Below are positions 6,828 through 13,793 of a stretch of DNA of 14,943 nt, one piece after another. This stretch comes from Tissierellia bacterium. GTDB lineage: Bacteria; Bacillota; Clostridia; Tissierellales; Tissierellaceae. The position numbers were made by a program, and so were the translations under genes. The notes beneath the pieces were generated by a model that was not told where the DNA came from, searched no databases, and saw nothing but the letters and a program-made list of their open reading frames with translations. Where the stretch lies: positions 1-14,943 of the forward strand of contig JAAYLY010000076.1 in assembly GCA_012521625.1 (NCBI GenBank). The letters run 5' to 3'. Each line of letters begins with the position of its first letter. Positions within the stretch are counted from its first letter, which is position 1.

Positions 6828-7808
6828 TTAATTCCGCTTGTCCCTTTCTGAAATGAAGAACCTTTCATACAAGCCCCGGTCCATATACTGTTCCAGTAGG
6901 CTTCTTATCAACTCATCGCTAATTAGGACTTCCTTATCTACTATATCCAGCCACAGGGGTACCCCTCGGCTGTTTTCTGGTGTTAGGGTAAAGACCAGCT
7001 GAGCCATCTCCTCCAGCTTGTCCCTCTGGCTGTCTATAATGTCCATTCCTATTACAGTGGGGGCCAGGGATGACCTTAGGAAGACTGAAGCATAGCCCTG
7101 GGGCCCCTTTTTATTAGCCTCATCCTTTACTAAGACCATCTCCCCATAGTCTAAGAGGCCAAAGAGGATCTCCCTATCGTAGATGGTGGAATTGATTTTC
7201 CCATCCAGCTCCCTAATCATATCCCCTATGATGGAGGTCTTTATATCCTTTATGACCCCAACTATTATGGTACCCCTCTCTTCACATAAACCCCTTAACT
7301 CCAACCAGCTGTCGTGGGCATCGATATTATACCGTATAAGGCCACCATCCATTAAAATGGCATAGGGCTTGTGCCTTTTTACACTTTCTATGGCCGCCTC
7401 CACTTCCAGGGTGGCCAGTTTTACATCCCGCTTATTTTGGAAGAGGTCATCATCCTCCTCCATCTCCTCTTCTTCTATATAGAGGGGGCTATAGATGTCC
7501 GCCAGGACCACCGGGTCTTCCCTCCTATTGGTACACTTGGCCATGGCCTGGTAGATCTCTATAAAGTGGGGGTAGGCTCCCCCCACCTTATTTACGGAAC
7601 CGTCTACCCCTACTATCCCTCCCTTACTTTGGTAAAGGGATAGCTGGGCCCTATCCAACTTATCCATCTTCTTAATCTGGCCTATGTGTTTATTTATAAA
7701 ATCCCTCAGCTGGCCTTTGTCCAGCTCAAAAATATCCCTGTATTTGACCCTTAAGGCTTGATTTAAGTCCTCTACCTTTTCCTTTAATTTGTCGTTTATA
7801 TTGTACAT
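6828..7808 (-). CDS. nurA: NurA-domain nuclease, partner of HerA
   Basis: Predicted 5'-3' DNA nuclease with an RNase H/Piwi-like NurA fold, 326 residues. The family's acidic sites are visible: Asp69 in GIVGVDGS, a mid-domain Glu (Glu135 or Glu137 in LATLEVEAA) and Asp154 in ILMDGGLIRY. A coiled N-terminal region (1-60) may contact HerA. An acidic stretch, EEEEMEEDDD (112-121), interrupts the domain and looks like a surface loop. The ATG at 7808 follows GGGTGATAGG, and that SD overlaps the rsmI stop, leaving only 9 bases between the genes. It is therefore co-transcribed with rsmI. herA follows 166 bases downstream. The adjacent herA is the strongest support for the name, because NurA sequences diverge quickly. 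Confidence 0.85.
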   Translation of the reverse strand: MYNINDKLKEKVEDLNQALRVKYRDIFELDKGQLRDFINKHIGQIKKMDKLDRAQLSLYQSKGGIVGVDGSVNKVGGAYPHFIEIYQAMAKCTNRREDPVVLADIYSPLYIEEEEMEEDDDLFQNKRDVKLATLEVEAAIESVKRHKPYAILMDGGLIRYNIDAHDSWLELRGLCEERGTIIVGVIKDIKTSIIGDMIRELDGKINSTIYDREILFGLLDYGEMVLVKDEANKKGPQGYASVFLRSSLAPTVIGMDIIDSQRDKLEEMAQLVFTLTPENSRGVPLWLDIVDKEVLISDELIRSLLEQYMDRGLYERFFISERDKRN

Positions 7809-7817
7809 CCTATCACC

Positions 7818-8639
7818 CTATAACTTTAAGCTCCTTTGATAAACTTCATTTCTAGCTAGGTTAAACTCCTTAGCTACCCTTTTGACACTCTCCTTCTTAC
7901 TAAGGCCCTGGTTGATATATTTCAACAGCTCCTCTTCAATATCCACTTCCACCCTTTCCTCTTCCATATTCCCTTCCACAACTAAGACAAATTCACCCTT
8001 AACGGGGCCGGATGAAAATCTTTCTATAGCCTCTTGGACGGAACCTCTAAAGACCTCCTCATGGAGCTTAGTAAGCTCCCTTGCCACTGCTAATTTTCTA
8101 TTACCTAAAACCTCCAGCATATCCTCCAGGCTTCCTAATATCCGGTGGGGGGATTCGTAGATTATAAGGGTCCTTCTCTCATCCTTAATCTCCTCTAGCC
8201 TCAACTTCCTCTCCTTCTTCTTTGGGGGTAGGAAGCCTTCAAAGGAAAACTTTTCTGTACTTAACCCTGACACCACCAGGGCAGAAATGCTGGCTGTTGG
8301 ACCTGGTAGGACTATAACTTCTATATCATTTTCTATGGCTAACTTGATTAAATCCTCACCAGGGTCTGAAATCCCCGGCATACCCGCATCAGATACCAGG
8401 GCTATATCCTGCCCTTCTTCCAGCTTGGATATCAATTCTTCCCCCTTTTCCCTTACATTGTGTTCATGGTAGCTGGTCAGGGGCTTTTTAATCTCATAAT
8501 GGTTTAAAAGCTTTATAGTATGCCTAGTATCCTCCGCCGCAATTAGGTCTACTTCCCTTAAAACCCTTAGGGTCCTTAGGGTTATATCCTCAAGGTTACC
8601 TATGGGGGTTGGGCAGATATATAATTTACCTCTTTTCAA
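7818..8639 (-). CDS. rsmI: 16S rRNA (cytidine(1402)-2'-O)-methyltransferase RsmI
   Basis: SAM-dependent tetrapyrrole-methylase-fold enzyme that 2'-O-methylates C1402 in the ribosomal decoding centre. Its 273 residues are typical. Signatures in order are LYICPTPIGNLEDIT (6-20), LIAAEDTRHT (32-41), LVSDAGMPGISDPG (80-93), VLPGPTA (109-115) and FEGFLPPKKKER (133-144). The C-terminal YINQGLSKKESVKRVA is the small helical domain. The start codon is TTG (8639-8637), 5 bases behind GGTGA; no in-frame ATG lies near the conserved N-terminus, so I accept TTG. nurA follows with 9 bases between. The family role is well established; substrate identity here is inferred from strong motif match. A weak promoter lies upstream. 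Confidence 0.95.
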   Translation of the reverse strand: MKRGKLYICPTPIGNLEDITLRTLRVLREVDLIAAEDTRHTIKLLNHYEIKKPLTSYHEHNVREKGEELISKLEEGQDIALVSDAGMPGISDPGEDLIKLAIENDIEVIVLPGPTASISALVVSGLSTEKFSFEGFLPPKKKERKLRLEEIKDERRTLIIYESPHRILGSLEDMLEVLGNRKLAVARELTKLHEEVFRGSVQEAIERFSSGPVKGEFVLVVEGNMEEERVEVDIEEELLKYINQGLSKKESVKRVAKEFNLARNEVYQRSLKL

Positions 8640-8901
8640 TTATTTCACCCTATTCCGTAAATTTAGTAGATTTTACTTAAATTTTTCAATCAGTAATTTA
8701 TATAAGATATGTATTTTAACTTAATATAGATAATAAACAACCATATACTTATTATACACCATTGGAAATCTTTTAGGAGATTCATATCTTGATAAATAAT
8801 GGGATTTGTTAGTAAGAAAAGATAATTGTAGTAAACCAAAGGTAAATTGAAGATTGAAAGCTATGTAGGATGTGTAGGGAGGTTAATATGTCTTTCAGAA
8901 T
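8640..8901. other. AT-rich spacer between ferredoxin terminator and rsmI
   Basis: No gene can be supported here. On the minus strand TTGTTT (8740-8735), a 16-base spacer and TAAAAT (8718-8713) form a weak candidate promoter for rsmI-nurA, with a leader of about 65 bases. A plus-strand GGGAGG followed by ATG (8888) looks like a ribosome site, but the frame runs through a terminator and antisense to the ferredoxin, so it is not called. Confidence 0.35.
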
Positions 8902-8927
8902 AAAAAAAGACCCAGTGGGTCTTTTTT
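8902..8927 (-). terminator. Intrinsic terminator of the ferredoxin gene
   Basis: A near-perfect palindrome: AGACCC (8908-8913) and GGGTCT (8917-8922) pair around a 3-base loop, flanked by A7 on the left and T6 on the right. On the minus strand it lies 13 bases past the ferredoxin stop and ends in a U-run. It would also work on the plus strand, but no plus-strand gene is nearby. Confidence 0.9.
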
Positions 8928-8940
8928 GTAAGAGTATGTA

Positions 8941-9108
8941 TTACTCTGGTTTAGCTGATCCTGTTGGACAAACGTCAGCGCAAGCTCCGCAATCTATGCA
9001 GTCATCAGCTGAAATTACGTATATATCTCCTTCTGAAATCGCTTCTGATGGACATTCACCCATGCAAGCACCACAAGCGATGCATCCCTCATCTATAATG
9101 TATGCCAT
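8941..9108 (-). CDS. 2[4Fe-4S] ferredoxin, clostridial type
   Basis: A 55-residue low-potential electron carrier with two cysteine motifs. The first is C-IA-C-GA-C-MGE-CP (Cys9, 12, 15, 19). The second is C-ID-C-GA-C-ADV-CP (Cys37, 40, 43, 47). This is the classic CX2CX2CX3CP pattern repeated twice, with the usual pseudo-twofold symmetry and acidic character, and each motif should ligate one [4Fe-4S] cluster. It would serve anaerobic reactions such as pyruvate oxidation and hydrogenase electron transfer. The ATG (9108-9106) follows AAAGGGGGTG at good spacing. The gene is bounded by ricT upstream and a clean terminator downstream, so it is probably a monocistron that can also receive ricT read-through. 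Its SD lies in one arm of a 10-bp inverted repeat, described separately. Confidence 0.96.
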   Translation of the reverse strand: MAYIIDEGCIACGACMGECPSEAISEGDIYVISADDCIDCGACADVCPTGSAKPE

Positions 9109-9118
9109 TTATTTCACC

Positions 9119-9172
9119 CCCTTTAAATGCTTACGACATTATTTTAACAGATTGTTAAATAAATTTAAAGGG
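9119..9172 (-). promoter_or_regulatory. Nested inverted repeats over the ferredoxin SD and promoter
   Basis: An outer perfect 10-bp pair, CCCTTTAAAT (9119-9128) with ATTTAAAGGG (9163-9172), encloses an inner perfect 7-bp dyad, TTTAACA-GAT-TGTTAAA (9143-9159). The outer arm nearer the gene contains the ferredoxin SD. In RNA that starts upstream (for example from ricT) the SD would be paired. A weak promoter inside the same stretch, TTTAAA-N17-TAAAAT on the minus strand, would make the inner dyad an operator over the promoter instead. Both readings are inference. Confidence 0.45.
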
Positions 9173-9233
9173 TATATATAAAATTTATATTATTTTATTA
9201 ATTCCCCTTCATTTACTTCTTCCAATCCTATAT

Positions 9234-10121
9234 CTACTGTTTGTCTATATCGGCTATTCTATCGGCATTTTCAGCGATTTCTGAGGGTTTAAGGTAAGCT
9301 GGATCCATTTCATCGGTTATTTCAATTTCACTTATTTTAAATTGGAAGATGTCGTCGCTGCCATCTTCTAATCTTACCTTAACCTTTACAGCTTCCAGTA
9401 AGGTGAAGGTTTCAATAATAGTACCCCTGCCCTCTGGGGTAATGGCTATGGTTCCAACTTGAGGCATCCTAGAAAGGATCTCCTCGTAGGTTTCCTGTTC
9501 ATATTTTAAACAGCACATGAGCCTTCCGCACAGGCCTGAAATCTTGGTGGGATTTAAGGATAGGTTTTGTTCCTTGGCCATCTTGATGGATACCGGCTCA
9601 AATTCCCCTAGGAATTGAACGCAGCAGCAGGTCTTGCCGCAGGGACCCATGCCTCCAACCATCTTAACCTCATCCCTAACCCCTATTTGACGCAACTCAA
9701 TCCTGGTCCTGAAGATTGCTGCCAGGTCCTTAACCAATTCCCTAAAGTCCACCCTGCCATCGGCTGTAAAGTAGAAGATAACCTTATTGTTATCGAAGGT
9801 ATATTCCACATCGATGATCTTCATATCCAGCCCATGCTCTGCCACCTTCTCTTCACAGATTACCATGGCTTCCTTGGCCTTCCTCTTATTTTCCCTATGG
9901 ATTTCAAAGTCCTCATCATCGGCAACCCTTATAACCGGTTTTAAGGGAGCCACGATTTCATCTTCAGGAACCTCCTTAGGCCCTATGACTACATGTCCGA
10001 ATTCTACGCCCCTGGCTGTCTCCACAATTACAAAATCGTTCAGCTTTATATCTATATCATCCGGGTCGAAGTAATATACTTTGCCCGCCTTTTTAAATCT
10101 AACTCCTACTACCTTTACCAT
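9234..10121 (-). CDS. ricT: RicT (YaaT-like) PSP1-domain iron-sulfur protein
   Basis: PSP1/YaaT family, 295 residues as encoded. In Bacillus subtilis RicT joins RicA and RicF in a [4Fe-4S] complex that directs RNase Y processing and affects sporulation and competence. The cysteine signature is clear: Cys161, Cys165-167 in GPCGKTCCC and Cys198, Cys203, Cys204 in LCGRLMCC. An N-terminal barrel-like region (1-60) precedes the PSP1 core (about 60-150). The ATG follows AGGAGG, which lies inside the last Gly codons of holB; the holB stop and ricT start share one base. The order holB-ricT is that of Bacillus. The tail ends abruptly at DIDKQ. A shifted frame continues through 16 plausible residues to a stop at 9190, so a 1-base deletion is suspected, outside the conserved domain. 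Confidence 0.92.
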   Translation of the reverse strand: MVKVVGVRFKKAGKVYYFDPDDIDIKLNDFVIVETARGVEFGHVVIGPKEVPEDEIVAPLKPVIRVADDEDFEIHRENKRKAKEAMVICEEKVAEHGLDMKIIDVEYTFDNNKVIFYFTADGRVDFRELVKDLAAIFRTRIELRQIGVRDEVKMVGGMGPCGKTCCCVQFLGEFEPVSIKMAKEQNLSLNPTKISGLCGRLMCCLKYEQETYEEILSRMPQVGTIAITPEGRGTIIETFTLLEAVKVKVRLEDGSDDIFQFKISEIEITDEMDPAYLKPSEIAENADRIADIDKQ

Positions 10122-11098
10122 TATATTCCTCCTATATAAAGAAGCATCGTTTCTATAGCTAATTGATAATTTACATTTCTTTTGATGTTATCTTTAGTTT
10201 CCTGTATCCTTACTATTATATCATTTATCCTATTAGAATTCACATTGGATTGGGCAGATAAATATTCCAATTTATCCTTATTTATTATTAGATGATTTTC
10301 CCCAATTTCCTTATATATTAAAAGGTCCCTAAACCATAGAAGGAATATATCTAAAAGCTCATCTATAATCTCCTTATGCTGGTTAAAAAAGCCTAGGCTA
10401 CTAAAAGCCTTAGTCTTATCCCCTTGAAGTAGGCCTTGGATGATGTTGATTATTTCATTTCTCCTTTGGAAGAAGCTGTCATCTTCAGCCAGGCTCCTAG
10501 CCTTACCTATGGCCCCCTTGGTAAATTCGGCTATGAATTTAGCCTCCTCTAAGGATTTGCCATAATCCCTTGTCAACAAGCCTACCACCCTTTCATATTC
10601 TACAGGCTGGAATTTAATAGTCTGAACCCTAGATAGGATGGTAGGCAAGATGCTGCTAGGATTAGAGCTGATGAGGATTATATTAACATAGGAAGGTGGC
10701 TCCTCCAGGGTCTTAAGGAATTTATTGGCCGACTCCTTATTGAATTTATGGCTATCGTCTATGATGAAAATCTTTCGCTTAGATTCTAAGGGGGAGGTGG
10801 TAATCTCCTTAATAAGCCCCTCTATTTGGTGGACCCTGATTATATCCTTCTCCGGCTCTATTAGGAAGAAATCAGGGTGGTTTCCACCGTCAAACTTCCT
10901 ACAGGAAGTACAGCTATTACAAGGGGAATCACCCTCCTCCTTACAAAGGAGGGTCTTGGCCAAGGCATAAGCCACCCTCCTCTTGCCTATACCTTCCTCC
11001 CCTTCAAATAAATAGCTGTGGCTAATACTATGGTTTCTTATGGCCTTCCTTAGGCCCTCTATTACCTTTTCATGTCCGATTATATCGCTAAAGTCCAT
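10121..11098 (-). CDS. holB: DNA polymerase III delta-prime subunit
   Basis: Clamp-loader subunit that, with delta and tau/gamma, loads the sliding beta clamp during replication. It has 325 residues, typical. An N-terminal AAA+ domain carries GEEGIGKR (33-40), a P-loop variant. A zinc module follows (Cys52, Cys60, Cys63, Cys66). IFIIDDSHKF replaces the usual Walker B core, and LEEPPSYVNIILIS and ILSRVQTIKF (the SRC-like motif, here SRV) complete the AAA+ set. The C-terminal collar helices span about 200-325. The ATG at 11098 lies 4 bases after AGGAGCAAA. It is 9 bases after the second DarA-like gene and overlaps ricT by one base, so all are one operon. Confidence 0.95.
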   Translation of the reverse strand: MDFSDIIGHEKVIEGLRKAIRNHSISHSYLFEGEEGIGKRRVAYALAKTLLCKEEGDSPCNSCTSCRKFDGGNHPDFFLIEPEKDIIRVHQIEGLIKEITTSPLESKRKIFIIDDSHKFNKESANKFLKTLEEPPSYVNIILISSNPSSILPTILSRVQTIKFQPVEYERVVGLLTRDYGKSLEEAKFIAEFTKGAIGKARSLAEDDSFFQRRNEIINIIQGLLQGDKTKAFSSLGFFNQHKEIIDELLDIFLLWFRDLLIYKEIGENHLIINKDKLEYLSAQSNVNSNRINDIIVRIQETKDNIKRNVNYQLAIETMLLYIGGI

Positions 11099-11107
11099 AT
11101 TTTGCTC

Positions 11108-11392
11108 CTAAATCCTCACATATTTGTCCATATTTATAATAAATATATTGGCCCCACCAACCCTTACTTCCTCTCCCAGCTTATTTACCCTCTTAGTCTT
11201 GCATTCCTTCCTGATTATGTCTATAACCTTATCCAGATGGATCTCATGGGTACCTATGAAGAGGGTGGTGTTACCGGACTTTAAAAAACCTCCCGTTGAT
11301 GAAAGTCTAGTAACCCTAATATCATTTTCCATTAGGGCCCTAGTAACCTTATTTATGAATTCATCCTGTATTACGGCTATGATTAGCTTCAA
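11108..11392 (-). CDS. Second DarA-like PII protein, loop-deleted paralogue
   Basis: A PII-fold protein of the cyclic-di-AMP receptor family (DUF970), paralogous to the gene just upstream. I start it at TTG (11392): AAGGGGG lies 7 bases before this codon but only 1 base before the in-frame ATG at 11398, and the product MKLIIAVIQD then aligns without gaps to its neighbour up to residue 40. It has 94 residues against 108 in the neighbour. The ligand-site segment is kept: RVTRLSSTGGFLKSGNTT (26-43) and VGGANIF (78-84). About 14 residues are missing from the large loop after RKECKTKR (61-68). It may form mixed trimers with, or tune, the canonical receptor; whether it still binds c-di-AMP is unknown. 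Stop to holB start is 9 bases. Confidence 0.85.
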   Translation of the reverse strand: MKLIIAVIQDEFINKVTRALMENDIRVTRLSSTGGFLKSGNTTLFIGTHEIHLDKVIDIIRKECKTKRVNKLGEEVRVGGANIFIINMDKYVRI

Positions 11393-11404
11393 TGACATAC
11401 CCCC

Positions 11405-11731
11405 TTAAATCCTGATATGCTCTTCCACATCTAGTATAAATAAGGTGGCTCCCCCAACTTTTACTTCCAATGGATAGGGTATATAGGTTTCTCCTGGTAT
11501 GGTGACGTTTAATAGGGATGTGGTTATCTCCCTGGTTTTGCAGTTCCTCTCTATTATGCCTATAACCTTATTTACTTCCTCATCCTCTACTCCTATTAAC
11601 AAAGTGGTATTGCCACTTTTTAAAAAGCCTCCAGTAGATGCCAGTTTTGTAACCCTGTATTTATGTTCCGTTAAATCATCGATTAGGCTTATGGCATCCT
11701 GGTCCTGGACTATGGCTACTATAAGCTTCAT
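11405..11731 (-). CDS. darA: DarA/PstA cyclic-di-AMP receptor (YaaQ-like, PII fold)
   Basis: Homologue of Bacillus subtilis DarA (YaaQ) and Staphylococcus PstA, a trimeric PII-like protein that binds c-di-AMP. Its 108 residues match the family (109 in B. subtilis). The conserved core RVTKLASTGGFLKSGNTT (26-43) and the C-terminal VGGATLFIL (92-100) supply most ligand contacts in known structures. The long loop (about 65-90) ends in YIPYPLEVKV, as in YaaQ. The downstream effector is not known in Clostridia. The ATG lies 1 base past the tmk stop, and its SD GGGAGGGG lies in the last tmk codons. It sits between tmk and holB, as in Bacillus, with a second paralogue inserted before holB. Confidence 0.93.
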   Translation of the reverse strand: MKLIVAIVQDQDAISLIDDLTEHKYRVTKLASTGGFLKSGNTTLLIGVEDEEVNKVIGIIERNCKTREITTSLLNVTIPGETYIPYPLEVKVGGATLFILDVEEHIRI

Positions 11732-11732
11732 A

Positions 11733-12365
11733 CTACCCCTCCCTTTCTCTTAACTTTTCCTCTATGGCCGCTATACTCTGAGCAAGCACCTCTTCTATAG
11801 ACTTACTTGCATCGATTAGCTTGATATTTTTAGGATACAGTTTAATTAAGTCCATATAACCATTATAGACCTTGTTGTGGAATTGGTTGCCTTCCTTCTC
11901 TAACCTATCTCCACCAATCTTTCTAGTCTTCCTCCTTAGGGTAATCTCCGGGTCTACATGGAAGAATAGGATTAGGTCAGGGTATACCTCCTTAATGGCA
12001 AAGTCATTAATGGCCTTAACTTCTTCTATACCTAAGTCCCTTCCAACCCCCTGATAGGCTAGGCTTGAAAGGACGAATCTATCACATAAGACTATTTTCC
12101 CTTCCTGAAGGGCAGGAAGAATCTTTTCATGAACATGCTGTCCCCTTGATGCTGCGTAAAGAAGGGCTTCTGTTTCAGGACACATCTCCGTATTACTAGT
12201 ATCTAGGATCAGCTTCCTTATGGCTTCTCCTATCTTAGTGCCACCTGGTTCCCTGGTGATGATGTGGTCAATTCCCTTTTCCTTAAAGTATTCTGCCAAC
12301 AAGCTAGTTATGGTAGATTTGCCTGAACCATCTGGACCTTCTAAGGCTATGAATAGTCCCGTCAA
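11733..12365 (-). CDS. tmk: Thymidylate kinase
   Basis: Phosphorylates dTMP to dTDP for DNA synthesis. It has 210 residues. The P-loop is GPDGSGKST (10-18). REPGGTKIGEAIR is the DR[E/Y/H]-type loop and CDRFVLSSLAYQG is the conserved substrate motif. A basic RRKTRKIGGDRLE segment forms the LID region. The start is TTG (12365), about 10 bases after AGGAG. The codon just before it is a stop, and the P-loop is so close that no later start is possible, so TTG is firm. The gene follows the Orn/Lys/Arg decarboxylase by 15 bases and touches darA. A decarboxylase-tmk-darA order is known from Bacillus (yaaO-tmk-yaaQ). Confidence 0.97.
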   Translation of the reverse strand: MTGLFIALEGPDGSGKSTITSLLAEYFKEKGIDHIITREPGGTKIGEAIRKLILDTSNTEMCPETEALLYAASRGQHVHEKILPALQEGKIVLCDRFVLSSLAYQGVGRDLGIEEVKAINDFAIKEVYPDLILFFHVDPEITLRRKTRKIGGDRLEKEGNQFHNKVYNGYMDLIKLYPKNIKLIDASKSIEEVLAQSIAAIEEKLREREG

Positions 12366-12380
12366 TTAATAACAACTCCT

Positions 12381-13793
12381 TTATTCTATAACTACTATTT
12401 GGTCTTTATTATATCCCATTAAACCCACAATTTCTATATTATTTTCCCTAAGGAAGATGATATGTTCATATAGTTCTTCAGTCATCTCCTCCCCAGCTGC
12501 CAGCAGGGGTATGCCCGGCGGATAGGGGATGATGAAGGAGCCTGAAATCCTACCTATGCTGTCCTTTAAGTCTATTATTTCCTTTTTAGCATAGTAGGCA
12601 TCCACTAAATCCATCCTTATCTTAGGATTAGGCATATTTACAGAAACCATATTTAAGTCCCCATAGGGTTCATTCTTAGCTATATCTTTAATAGCTAGAA
12701 TCAATTTTTCAAAATCCTCTTTTTCATTCATCAGGCTTGAAAGGGCCAGACAGTAGTAGTAATCGGCCATTTCTAGCCTAATATTGTACTTCTCCGCCAG
12801 CAGCCTATCCACCCTACTACCAGTTAAACCACCTATTTTAAAGAGAATCTTAGTTATATCTAAATCATGAATGGTCTTATCCTCATCATCTCCAGTAAAT
12901 ACGGATACCCTGGGGATTTGCTTTAATTCTTCTATTACATCCTGTATATGGTCTAGGGTTTTAGCTAATCTTTCCCTACCTTCTCCAACCATATAGGCTG
13001 TGGCTATTTCATTTGAAAGGGTAAATAGATAGGAGGGGCTGGTGGTGGTAAAGAGGGAGTAGCGATCCCTTAGTTTATTTAAATCTACTCTATGGCTTCC
13101 CACATGGAGGATAGATGTTTGGGTAAAGCTTGGTAGGGTCTTATGGGTGCTGTGGATTACTAGGTCTGCACCGGCTTCTAGGGCAGATTTAGCAGACTTA
13201 TCTGAAAAGACCAGATGGGCTCCATGGGCTTCATCTACCATTAATAGCCTTCCATATTTATGTACTATCCTTGTGATTTCTTCTATATCTGAACAGATTC
13301 CATAATAGTTAGGATTAGTTATGATAACCGCCTTTATGTCTGGGTCTTCCTTCAGCTTCCTTTCAACTTCCTTAGGGTCTATTCCCGTTAAGAGATGAAA
13401 TTTTTCATTATAGTTGGGATAGAGGTATACGGGCTTTAGCCTATTTAAGATCAGTCCATTATATATGGACTTATGGCTGTTACGCTGGATCAGGACCTTA
13501 TCCCCTGGCTCCGTTATGGCAGCCATGGCCACATAGTTGCTGCCGGTGGACCCATTGACTCCATAAAAACTGGCCCTTGCTCCAAAGGCTTTAGCAGCCA
13601 GGTCTTGGGATTCCTTGATGATACCCCTAGGGTCCAGTAGGTTATCCGTACCTTCCAGCTCCGTAATATCCAGCTGGGGTATAAGCTTACCCCATTCTAT
13701 TAAGCTATTCCTACCCTTATGGCCTGGAACGTGAAAGCTTGTGGGCTTGTCTTCCATGAGTTTTTTAAGTGCATCTAAAACAGGGGTCTTCAT
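12381..13793 (-). CDS. Orn/Lys/Arg decarboxylase, short Gram-positive form (YaaO/SpeA-like)
   Basis: PLP-dependent fold-type I amino-acid decarboxylase of 470 residues, lacking the N-terminal wing domain of the long enteric forms. N-terminal FHVPGHKGR (20-28) is typical. PLP-site features are GVNGSTGSN (78-86), VDEAHGAH (186-193; Asp187 contacts the pyridine nitrogen) and STHKTLPSFTQ with the Schiff-base Lys218. The C-terminal domain (about 360-470) keeps IIPYPPGIPLLAAGE. The substrate (arginine, lysine or ornithine) cannot be told from sequence. The ATG overlaps the stop of the DUF3842 gene (ATGA), implying translational coupling; tmk follows after 15 bases. Its use may be polyamine synthesis; the tmk linkage appears to be positional. 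Confidence 0.9.
   Translation of the reverse strand: MKTPVLDALKKLMEDKPTSFHVPGHKGRNSLIEWGKLIPQLDITELEGTDNLLDPRGIIKESQDLAAKAFGARASFYGVNGSTGSNYVAMAAITEPGDKVLIQRNSHKSIYNGLILNRLKPVYLYPNYNEKFHLLTGIDPKEVERKLKEDPDIKAVIITNPNYYGICSDIEEITRIVHKYGRLLMVDEAHGAHLVFSDKSAKSALEAGADLVIHSTHKTLPSFTQTSILHVGSHRVDLNKLRDRYSLFTTTSPSYLFTLSNEIATAYMVGEGRERLAKTLDHIQDVIEELKQIPRVSVFTGDDEDKTIHDLDITKILFKIGGLTGSRVDRLLAEKYNIRLEMADYYYCLALSSLMNEKEDFEKLILAIKDIAKNEPYGDLNMVSVNMPNPKIRMDLVDAYYAKKEIIDLKDSIGRISGSFIIPYPPGIPLLAAGEEMTEELYEHIIFLRENNIEIVGLMGYNKDQIVVIE

Noticed and set aside
4826..7808. HerA-NurA as part of a phage-defence island
   Set aside because: All neighbours are conserved housekeeping genes in a Bacillus-like order. 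No Sir2, DUF4297, toxin, integrase or transposase is seen and base composition does not change.
9143..9170. Rex operator before the ferredoxin
   Set aside because: The published Rex half-sites are TTGTTAA-N4-TTAACAA. Here the half-sites point the other way (TTAACA then TGTTAA), and the overlapping alternative has several mismatches.
8888..9181. Plus-strand frame with GGGAGG and ATG before it, running over the ferredoxin
   Set aside because: It reads through a strong terminator hairpin and lies antisense to a clear 2[4Fe-4S] ferredoxin with perfect cysteine motifs. It has no family resemblance, and its codons mirror the ferredoxin.
11396..11398. ATG as start of the second DarA-like gene
   Set aside because: It lies 1 base from the SD. 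The in-frame TTG at 11392 has proper spacing and gives an N-terminus that aligns without gaps to the paralogue.
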